Shown here: one piece after another, positions 39,252-46,327 of the stretch
Numbering within the stretch: the first letter of the stretch is position 1
How the letters are laid out: every line of letters starts with the position of its first letter
NCBI RefSeq assembly: GCF_031143425.1
Contig: NC_090442.1
Coordinates: 424,159,776 to 424,223,775, forward strand
Direction of reading: 5' to 3'
Source: Pleurodeles waltl
Taxonomy: Eukaryota; Chordata; Amphibia; Caudata; Salamandridae
Length of the DNA: 64,000 nt
Notes under the pieces: model-generated
Told to the model about the DNA's origin: nothing
Seen by the model: only the letters and a program-made list of their open reading frames with translations
Databases searched by the model: none
Made by a program: the position numbers and the translations under genes

Positions 39252-40925
39252 CTTCACCAGCAGAGGGAGCACCCTCTTCAGCAAAGGCGAGAGACCAACA
39301 GCAACACATGTTGACAGTGATCACCCACTTGACCTCGGAGCACCACTTCCCCCTTTTGCTGCCCCTTGCAGAGAACTCCCAGTCAAAGTCTGGCTTGATT
39401 GCTTCACTGCACAGTCAATCTTCCATGATCCTTCCACAAGTCCCCGTTGCTGACCTCCCCAGTAGTAGTGGCTGCAACTAACCTAATGCAGTGAATCACC
39501 CTTAGGTCACTTATTGACACCTGGCATGTGTCATACCCAAATGTTAGAGACTACTCCTACTATTCCCCGCCTCATGATTTGCATGTGAGACTGGACAGGA
39601 TACTATGTCAATCAGTCATACACATGAAAGTAGAAACTGGGGAATACCTCAGCCGGACCTTTTCCAACCACAACCCTCTGCAGTTACACCTGAACTGGGG
39701 AACTCCTTGGCCGCCTATCCCAACCTGGCTTTTTCAATAGGTGCTCATAGATGACATTACGTTTCGCTAATCAAATCCAGCAGTCCTGAACCGGTATTTG
39801 TCGGAAAACTGGGGCAAGGCAACAACTAGGTCCATAGAATGGGACACATTAAAGGTGGTACTCTGAGGCCACTGCATAAATGCAGTGGTGGGGGTGTGGG
39901 CAGATATACATAAAGAATTAACAATCCTTGAACACTGACCCGCATGGTCACTAGTCAATAGGACATCCACGCCACGTTCACCTCTTACTAACGGACCCTA
40001 TATGACCCGCCTCCTATTGATCAGACTTCTGCTATACAGGCCTTCTTGGGTAATATTGAGATACCCACAGTAGCTCAAGTAGCTGGAGAGGAGCTGCAAT
40101 TGCCCCTCACAGAGGAGGCACTAAGAGTGTCCATTGGAGGTTCAGCTAGAGGTAAAACCCCAGGCCTAGATGGCCTGCCAATAGAGTTTTATAAGGCCTG
40201 TGATAACATCTTAATACCCAAACTGTTGAAAGTATATCAGGTGGCCCTCACAGAGGGAAGACTGCCCCCATGCTCTGTCAGTCCCTCATAGTGTTCTTAC
40301 TGAAGCCGGATAAGGAACCATTAGAGGTGACATTGTATTGTCCACTGTCTATGTTGGACACGGACTATAAAATACTCAGTAAGACCCTCGCTGGTTGCCT
40401 GGCAGAGCATAGGCCCCAACTAGTACACGCTGATCAAAATGACTTTATTCCCAGTAGTTCCACTACGTAAAACATCAGTAGACTTCATCGAGTACTAGAG
40501 CAGGCACCAACCATTTGGCCGTATGCTGCCTGTTTATTGATAGACCTGGAGCGGGCATTTGATACGTTGGACTGGGACTATATGTTTATGGTGCTCTCAT
40601 GCTTTGGACTGCCACGACTCCTGTATTACTTCAAAAATGTACCAATACATGTACCGAGTTCCACCTTTTGCACGCTGCACAGCATGCTAGGAACCTTTAT
40701 ATGAAATAAGGATGGACAACGTGTTGCCTTACACAAACTTCAACTCCTCCTTGACAGAGGTGGATTCGGTGTTCCTGATTTTGAGCAGTATTATTTGGCA
40801 TCGCAGATATAATGGCTGTCCTGTAAGCTGACAGATCGACATTTGGGGGAGTTAGGCCTACCCATACCTGACCATGCCTGCTGCTTGGTACATGAGTTGT
40901 TACTCCCTACTGGGAAGCGCCCTGT
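39252..40925 (+). pseudogene. L1-type ORF2 remnant (endonuclease C-terminus and reverse transcriptase), deleted and frameshifted
   Basis: From 39,528 the translation RDYSYYSPPHDLHVRLDRIL followed by YLSRTFSNHNPLQ matches the C-terminal end of the L1 APE-type endonuclease. From 40,046 the reverse transcriptase begins (ARGKTPGLDGLPIEFYK), continuing in another frame with VFLLKPDKE, CPLSMLDTDYKILSKTLA and VHADQNDFIPSSST. ACLLIDLERAFDTLDWDY near 40,525 is palm motif A. The YxDD region is missing: near 40,690 the sequence jumps to a much later part of ORF2 (GGFGVPDFEQYYLASQI). It then stops at 40,925, where the Gmr1-type LTR begins. Stops and frameshifts are frequent. The endonuclease N-terminus is also absent, because only about 280 bp separate the end of ORF1 from this motif. 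Confidence 0.82.
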
Positions 40926-40953
40926 TGTAGGAAAGTACCCTATTTTTGGCATG
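40926..40953 (+). repeat. Gmr1-type 5' LTR, first 28 bp, left of the nested insertion
   Basis: TGTAGGAAAGTACC is the inverted match of the LTR end TCCTACA at 49,135-49,141. It ends in GCATG, the target-duplication copy of the inserted LTR element, and the LTR resumes after the second GCATG at 46,323-46,327. Confidence 0.8.
40949..40953. repeat. 5 bp target-site duplication GCATG, left copy
   Basis: GCATG here and at 46,323-46,327 directly borders the 1,510 bp LTRs. Five base pairs fits class III (ERV-L-like) and many other retroviral integrases. Confidence 0.9.
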
Positions 40954-41059
40954 TGTCCTGCCATTTGATAAAGTTTTGTTTTGACCAATGACTTTGTGTT
41001 TCACCACTGCGCATATTAGTTGCTCAAAGTTCACCAGTAGCACATGGTATGTTTTGTTC

Positions 41060-41850
41060 AGTTTTGCCGCCTATGGGCTTTGACATTGCATTAGTCATTA
41101 CATTCTGTATTGTGCCTATTGGCTTTGACATGGCATTAGCCATTGCTTTCTGTATTCAGTTTAGCCGCCTATGGGCTTTGACATTGCATTAGCCATTACA
41201 TTCTGTATTCTGCCTATTGGCTTTGACATGCTGTATCCAGTCTAGCCGCCTATTGGCTTTGACATTGCATTCCTATTGGCTTTGACATGATGTATTCAGT
41301 TTAGCTGCCTATTGACTTTGACATGCTATTAGATATTCTGCCTATTGGCTTTGACATGATATCATATATTACATTTTGTATTCAGCTCCGCTGCCTATTG
41401 ACTTTGACATGATATTATATATTGCATTTTGTATTCAGCTTAACTGCCTATTGGCTTTGACATGATATTCAGCTTAACTGCCTATTGGCTTTGACATGAT
41501 ATTATATATTGCATTTGGTATTCAGCTTAACTGCCTATTGGCTTTGACATGATATTCAGCTTAACTGCCTATTGGCTTTGACATGATATTAGACATTGCA
41601 TTTTGTATTCAGCTCCGCTGCCTTTTGGCTTTGACATGATATTATACATTGCATTTTGTATTCAGCTCAGCTGCCTATGGGCTTTGACATGATATAAGAC
41701 ATTGCATTTTGTATTCAGCTTAGATGCCTATTGGCTTTGACATGACACTAGACATTGCATTTGATATTTAGGTTAGCTGCCTATTGCCTTTAACATGACA
41801 TTGCATTTGATATTTAGGTTAGCTGCCCATTGCCTTTAACGTGGAGTTCT
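41060..41850 (+). repeat. U3 tandem array of a CCTATTGGCTTTGACATG-containing unit (5' LTR copy)
   Basis: About 18 imperfect units, mostly 34-60 bp apart, share the core GCCTATTGGCTTTGACAT followed by a variable GATATTATATATTGCATTTTGTATTCAGC-like spacer. Ten cores are exact over CCTATTGGCTTTGACA. Others carry ATGGG, ATTGAC, TTTTGG or ATTGCC. ATTGG is the reverse complement of the CCAAT pentamer bound by NF-Y, so the array may act as an enhancer or promoter block. That role is inferred from the motif only. The 3' LTR has the same array at about 44,919-45,709. Confidence 0.9.
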
Positions 41851-42258
41851 GTATTTTTCCAAGCTGTGTTTTTGCACCAGAGAACCAAGATGTTTTGCTC
41901 TCACAGTAGACTAGACCTGATAAGAGAGAGTACATGGGCGTCGTTTCTCTTCCCTTGAGCTTGGGAACAGGAGTAGTCTTGGAGACCTGGCCAGTCTCCA
42001 AAAGGCTTGCTCAGTTTCCCAGGTCTGAGAGGAGGGGGCACACCTTTGTAACGAATGTAACAGGCTGCAGAGAGTCAGATTCGAATCTGCCGGACCTCGT
42101 GCTGGAGCTTGGCGCAGGCTGCCAGCAATCCCGTGTGGGTAGATGAATCTCTCTTTCTCGCGGCTGACAGGGGTCCTCAGCTTGCAGACCTTAGAAAGAT
42201 GAAGCTGTGAATAGTTCCCACACGGTGAAGTATTTGTTTTGCTTTGCATTCAATATCT

Positions 42259-42266
42259 TATAAATA
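42259..42266 (+). promoter_or_regulatory. TATA box of the ERV-like LTR
   Basis: TATAAATA lies about 110 bp before the AATAAA signal, a reasonable spacing for a short R region. The same box is at 46,118-46,125 in the 3' LTR. Confidence 0.7.
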
Positions 42267-42368
42267 TAACCTGCTGTGTATATTGCAAACTGATATATTC
42301 TGTTTGATTAACGCGGACTTGAAAGCTACTAATTCGTCATTCATTCATAAACAGTGTGGTTGGGGAAG

Positions 42369-42374
42369 AATAAA
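42369..42374 (+). terminator. Polyadenylation signal AATAAA in the ERV-like LTR
   Basis: AATAAAATAACAATAAAA at 42,369-42,386 offers two overlapping poly(A) signals, followed by a T/G-rich stretch. The functional copy for genomic RNA would be the 3' LTR equivalent near 46,228. Confidence 0.65.
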
Positions 42375-42465
42375 ATAACAATAAAAGTCTTCTTTGACCT
42401 CACAAGTGCATTTCTGTTGTGTTATGTTAGTGCTTAGAAACTAAATAAGAGGAAAGCACTACAAT

Positions 42466-42488
42466 TGGTACCTGGAGTCGTGGGGTCG
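42466..42488 (+). other. Primer-binding site resembling tRNA-Leu
   Basis: Two bases after the LTR, TGGTACCTGGAGTCG and then TGGGGTCGG resembles the complement of the 3' end of a leucine tRNA (TGGTACCAGGAGTGGGGTT). It has one substitution and about three inserted bases. ERV-L-type elements commonly use tRNA-Leu. The imperfect match could mean a different isoacceptor in this species or decay. Confidence 0.55.
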
Positions 42489-42554
42489 GTCATTAAGAGG
42501 TGATTAAAGGGTTTGACGAGTTAGTAGATTTCTAAGTGCACACTTTAAAAGTGT

Positions 42555-42708
42555 AATTGTTTTTTGTTGTTTGGAGAATTACAGAAATTGTTTTCTGTTT
42601 GGGGAATCACAGTAGCACGGCAGACCATGTCTGAGAATACATGTGTTGATGAACTGCCTGATGGTGCTAAGAAAAACTGTGAATTGTTTTCTGTTTGGGG
42701 AATTACAG
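42555..42708 (+). repeat. Three copies of a ~27 bp unit at the start of the interior
   Basis: AATTG, a T-rich stretch, then TTTGGRGAATYACAG occurs at 42,555-42,584, 42,586-42,612 and 42,682-42,708. The last two lie 96 bp apart, in frame in ORF1, where both encode FSVWGIT. Each copy ends in YACAG after a T-rich stretch, so these could also serve as 3' splice sites. Confidence 0.7.
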
Positions 42709-43112
42709 AAGAAAATGCATGTGTAGCTAAAATGCCTGATGTTGTTTTGAGAAATAATTCCCGTTGTATATATGTAGAAAACGTGTGTTTTGGAAGTAAT
42801 GATGACAGAAAGGTCTGGATACCTTTATCTGCTTACAGAGAAATGCAGGAGAAATGTAGGAAGTTGGAACATGAAAATAGGAATTTACGTGAGCAAATTA
42901 GCCAGGATACAATAATTCAAAATAATGCTGAAAGTTATAAAAATGAAGAATCTTTCTTGTCCCATTCCAGTAATGAGGGGGTTAAGACAGCTCCGAGCTG
43001 CATTGAGTTTCTGTGTGAGCCAGGGTTTTTGGCAGCCAAAGTGCATTCCTTAACTGATAACAGGGACGAGAGACCAGAATGTGATTTACGAGTTACGAAC
43101 GAAGGATTTTAG
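42627..43112 (+). CDS. Unknown ORF1 of the non-autonomous ERV-like element, with coiled coil
   Basis: I do not recognise this protein. The first ATG in frame (GACCATGTC at 42,627) gives 161 residues. The frame is open further upstream to a TTG at 42,564, and that upstream part carries a second FSVWGIT repeat, so a spliced or longer product is possible. From the 182-codon open frame, residues about 90-113 (YREMQEKCRKLEHENRNL and following) are strongly charged with heptad spacing and probably form a short coiled coil. Before it is VWIPLSAYREM. The C-terminus has scattered cysteines without a zinc-knuckle pattern. Its position right after the primer-binding site is where gag would sit, so a reduced or replaced gag-like product is possible, but no gag domain can be shown. 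ORF2 starts in the -1 frame 27 bases before its stop. Confidence 0.6.
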   Translation: MSENTCVDELPDGAKKNCELFSVWGITEENACVAKMPDVVLRNNSRCIYVENVCFGSNDDRKVWIPLSAYREMQEKCRKLEHENRNLREQISQDTIIQNNAESYKNEESFLSHSSNEGVKTAPSCIEFLCEPGFLAAKVHSLTDNRDERPECDLRVTNEGF

Positions 43113-44389
43113 AGCAAGACACCCCGAGTTTCATTAGCTTGTTTGATTTTTGGAAAAAGAATAGCCCTCATTTGAGAGAAATCCTAACACTTTTGTATAT
43201 GGTCACTGTGAAAAATAATATGCAACTGCGCGCGTGTGATTTGGCAAATGAAATAATGCAGACTTTAGGTTTCTGCGCAGTGCAAGAAGGAAATACTTAT
43301 GTATATTTAAATCAAGAACAAGGAAAGAAAATACTGCCCCTAGCTAGAATCATACAATGGATCTGGTACTTGCAAGACAGGGCTAGAGTACCACAGATAA
43401 AAGAATTATCAATGAAGTTGTGTGCACCATTTGAATTCGTGTCTACTGAAGATAAAAAGCATGTTTGTTTTACTAATGATTCATTGACTGAAATGTTGTT
43501 TTCTGGCACCGTAGAAGGAACAGCGTGGTATAATGTGTGTCAGATTTTAAAGCAAGAGCTACGCGAGATGTGTCATTTTTACGCTGATTTTTGGTTCTTT
43601 GATAATGTTTTAGCCACATGGCTTGTACCTAACTGGTTCAATTACCTTGCAGATGTTAATGAGAAAAATGCAGAGAGAGAAGTGTTCACCCAGAATTCTG
43701 CCTTAGTGGGGATAGCTATGTGGGTGCCCCAGAAATGTGAAAAGGCCACTTACAGGTGGGCAGAGATGAGAGAGATGCCCATTCCCCTAGATTTGATAAA
43801 AACTGTGCAGCATGCACAAAAGCAATCTGTCATGCAAGCAGTCACAGAGCAGTTGGGGAGAGGAAAGTTACCAGGACAGAAATGGCAAAGTGATCAGGTT
43901 TTAGGGAGAGTGATTGCTGCAAATTACCAAGGAAAAATCGAAATTATGCTGATACCTAGAAAAGAATCTGATTTATTCATACAAATTGGAGACAGAATGG
44001 CCCAAATTGGCGAAAATGCAGTGAATGGAGGTTTGGTAAAGAAGGAGTCTGCCCCAGCCCTTCTGACAGTGCAAGAAAAAGGAAGCTGTGGCGCAGCAGA
44101 TAAAAACCTCAGTACTGATGTGTGGGCTGAAGCCCCAAGTGACCCTCCAGAACCTGCAGAAAATATAACAAAGGGCCCCAAAAACGTCCTGCTGATTATA
44201 AAACAGGGAAAGAAAGAGGAAGGGTGCAGTTTAAATGAAAAATGTTATTTGCAAGAAAAGTCATACTTGTTTCTTTTGCAGATCCGACCACGTTTCGCCA
44301 CTGTCCCTGAGTGCGCTGTGTGGTCCCCCTTCCGGTGTGTGCGTGTGGGGTCGGGGAAGGGACCGAATCCCCAACCTGAACCTGGCTGA
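43085..44389 (+). CDS. ORF2 of the non-autonomous ERV-like element: novel N-terminal part plus degenerate dUTPase-like domain
   Basis: The frame opens at 43,085, just after an in-frame stop, and runs to 44,389 (about 434 codons). The first ATG is at 43,199, so start or frameshift usage is unknown. Numbering from the TTG at 43,139: residues 1-180 are unrecognised, tryptophan- and cysteine-rich, and predicted globular. From about residue 183 the order resembles a dUTPase. NSALVGIAMWVP sits where motif 1 would be, and LGRVIAANYQGKIEIMLI (255-272) where motif 3 (GVIDxDYxGxI) would be. FIQIGDRMAQI (280-290) matches motif 4. The catalytic aspartate of motif 3 is replaced (IAANY for IDxDY) and the RSS-type motif 2 is not evident, so hydrolysis of dUTP is unlikely. 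The last ~40 residues follow a splice-acceptor-like site. Class III and beta-retroviruses carry dUTPases, so this may be a captured remnant reused for another role. Confidence 0.62.
   Translation, partial: FTSYERRILEQDTPSFISLFDFWKKNSPHLREILTLLYMVTVKNNMQLRACDLANEIMQTLGFCAVQEGNTYVYLNQEQGKKILPLARIIQWIWYLQDRARVPQIKELSMKLCAPFEFVSTEDKKHVCFTNDSLTEMLFSGTVEGTAWYNVCQILKQELREMCHFYADFWFFDNVLATWLVPNWFNYLADVNEKNAEREVFTQNSALVGIAMWVPQKCEKATYRWAEMREMPIPLDLIKTVQHAQKQSVMQAVTEQLGRGKLPGQKWQSDQVLGRVIAANYQGKIEIMLIPRKESDLFIQIGDRMAQIGENAVNGGLVKKESAPALLTVQEKGSCGAADKNLSTDVWAEAPSDPPEPAENITKGPKNVLLIIKQGKKEEGCSLNEKCYLQEKSYLFLLQIRPRFATVPECAVWSPFRCVRVGSGKGPNPQPEPG
44263..44280 (+). promoter_or_regulatory. Candidate 3' splice site inside ORF2
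   Basis: ACTTGTTTCTTTTGCAG (ending about 44,280) is a strong polypyrimidine tract plus CAG. A spliced transcript entering here would encode a different small product. Whether any donor uses it cannot be seen. Confidence 0.4.
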
Positions 44390-44801
44390 GTAAAGTGCCA
44401 GCACCATGGATCCACTTTGCGCAAACTGCGCCTTCAGTTCAAGTTCAACTTGTTTGCTGTGTTTTTTTTTTTTCCCCTCTCGTATGGAACTCTGACTTTT
44501 GCTTACCTTCCAGAAAACCTTTCAGGTGGACCGTGCACCTTTACATGAGCAGAATTCATGCCACATCAAATTGCTAACACTGTTGAATTAGAGACTCATT
44601 CAGAGTATAAAAATTGCCCAGTTTTTTTTATGTAGATGTATCTGATGTGAAAGGTTATGAAATCAATGTGTTAATTCACTTCTATTGCTTTACAGGGATT
44701 GCTTTGATCATAATGTTTTTTTTTGTGCTGATGTTTTTTTTTTTTTTTTTTTTTTTTGTTTGTTTGAAATATGAGATATGTGAAACAAAAATTCATTGGT
44801 C
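44390..44801 (+). other. 3' untranslated interior of the ERV-like element with a 24-base T tract
   Basis: About 410 bp with no significant coding frame. T runs at 44,461-44,472 and especially 44,734-44,757 (24 T) make it strongly pyrimidine-biased upstream of the purine tract. No env-like sequence is present. Confidence 0.6.
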
Positions 44802-44812
44802 AAAGGGCGGAA
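44802..44812 (+). other. Polypurine tract of the ERV-like element
   Basis: AAAGGGCGGAA ends exactly at the first base of the 3' LTR (TGTCCTGCC). This is the expected place for the RNase H-resistant primer of plus-strand synthesis. One C interrupts it. Confidence 0.75.
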
Positions 44813-46322
44813 TGTCCTGCCATTTGATAAAGTTTTGTTTTGACCAATGACTTTGTGTTTCACCACTGCGCATATTAGTTGCTCAATGTTCACCAGTAGC
44901 ACATGGTATGTTTTGTTCAGTTTAGCCGCCTATGGGCTTTGACATTGCATTAGTCATTACATTCTGTATTGTGCCTATTGGCTTTGACATGGCATTAGCC
45001 ATTGCTTTCTGTATTCAGTTTAGCCGCCTATGGGCTTTGACATTGCATTAGCCATTACATTCTGTATTCTGCCTATTGGCTTTGACATGCTGTATCCAGT
45101 CTAGCCGCCTATTGGCTTTGACATTGCATTCCTATTGGCTTTGACATGATGTATTCAGTTTAGCTGCCTATTGACTTTGACATGCTATTAGATATTCTGC
45201 CTATTGGCTTTGACATGATATCATATATTACATTTTGTATTCAGCTCCGCTGCCTATTGACTTTGACATGATATTATATATTGCATTTTGTATTCAGCTT
45301 AACTGCCTATTGGCTTTGACATGATATTCAGCTTAACTGCCTATTGGCTTTGACATGATATTATATATTGCATTTGGTATTCAGCTTAACTGCCTATTGG
45401 CTTTGACATGATATTCAGCTTAACTGCCTATTGGCTTTGACATGATATTAGACATTGCATTTTGTATTCAGCTCCGCTGCCTTTTGGCTTTGACATGATA
45501 TTATACATTGCATTTTGTATTCAGCTCAGCTGCCTATGGGCTTTGACATGATATAAGACATTGCATTTTGTATTCAGCTTAGATGCCTATTGGCTTTGAC
45601 ATGACACTAGACATTGCATTTGATATTTAGGTTAGCTGCCTATTGCCTTTAACATGACATTGCATTTGATATTTAGGTTAGCTGCCCATTGCCTTTAACG
45701 TGGAGTTCTGTATTTTTCCAAGCTGTGTTTTTGCACCAGAGAACCAAGATGTTTTGCTCTCACAGTAGACTAGACCTGATAAGAGAGAGTACATGGGCGT
45801 CGTTTCTCTTCCCTTGAGCTTGGGAACAGGAGTAGTCTTGGAGACCTGGCCAGTCTCCAAAAGGCTTGCTCAGTTTCCCAGGTCTGAGAGGAGGGGGCAC
45901 ACCTTTGTAACGAATGTAACAGGCTGCAGAGAGTCAGATTCGAATCTGCCGGACCTCGTGCTGGAGCTTGGCGCAGGCTGCCAGCAATCCCGTGTGGGTA
46001 GATGAATCTCTCTTTCTCGCGGCTGACAGGGGTCCTCAGCTTGCAGACCTTAGAAAGATGAAGCTGTGATTAGTTCCCACACGGTGAAGTATTTGTTTTG
46101 CTTTGCATTCAATATCTTATAAATATAACCTGCTGTGTATATTGCAAACTGATATATTCTGTTTGATTAACGCTGACTTGAAAGCTACTAATTCGTCATT
46201 CATTCATAAACAGTGTGGTTGGGGAAGAATAAAATAACAATAAAAGTCTTCTTTGACCTCACAAGTGCATTTCTGTTGTGTTATGTTAGTGCTTAGAAAC
46301 TAAATAAGAGGAAAGCACTACA
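44813..46322 (+). repeat. 3' LTR of the non-autonomous ERV-like element (1,510 bp)
   Basis: Same length as the 5' LTR and, by eye, four base differences. It contains the same U3 tandem array, TATAAATA at 46,118-46,125 and AATAAA near 46,228. It ends GCACTACA, followed by GCATG. Confidence 0.95.
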
Positions 46323-46327
46323 GCATG
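46323..46327. repeat. 5 bp target-site duplication GCATG, right copy
   Basis: Identical to 40,949-40,953. The interrupted Gmr1-type LTR continues directly after it (TTACCCCC). Confidence 0.9.

Larger units (their letters stand above)
40954..42463 (+). repeat. 5' LTR of the non-autonomous ERV-like element (1,510 bp)
   Basis: Begins TGTCCTGCC and ends GCACTACA. U3 contains the ~50 bp tandem array (about 41,060-41,850). A TATAAATA box lies at 42,259-42,266 and AATAAA at 42,369-42,374, so R probably starts near 42,290 and U5 occupies the last 70 bp or so. Differences from the 3' LTR that I could find are CTCAAAGTT versus CTCAATGTT, GTTTTGCC versus GTTTAGCC, GTGAATAG versus GTGATTAG, and AACGCGGA versus AACGCTGA. 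Confidence 0.95.
40954..46322 (+). mobile_element. Young non-autonomous endogenous retrovirus-like LTR element with two ORFs and no pol
   Basis: Two direct repeats of exactly 1,510 bp (40,954-42,463 and 44,813-46,322) start TGTCCTGCC and end GCACTACA. They enclose 2,349 bp, with GCATG target duplications outside. I found four differences between the LTRs, so the insertion is recent. The interior has a primer-binding site near 42,466, two ORFs (42,627-43,112 and 43,085-44,389), a splice-acceptor-like site, a long T tract and a purine tract before the 3' LTR. I see no protease, reverse transcriptase, RNase H or integrase, so it must be moved by another element's enzymes. Traits pointing to class III ERVs are the leucine-tRNA-like primer site, the 5 bp duplication and a dUTPase-like domain. 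The affiliation is an inference. Confidence 0.9.

Noticed and set aside
41060..41850. Regular short repeats that might suggest a CRISPR array
   Set aside because: Repeats vary, spacers are related to each other, the array lies in an LTR, and the DNA is clearly eukaryotic.
42070..42095. tRNA-like B-box (GATTCGAATC) in the ERV-like LTR, also in the 3' LTR
   Set aside because: No A-box or cloverleaf around it. It is part of a plain inverted repeat in U3.
43081..43115. Programmed -1 frameshift heptamer between ORF1 and ORF2
   Set aside because: The overlap exists, but no X XXY YYZ heptamer is in the right phase, so it is not listed as a feature.
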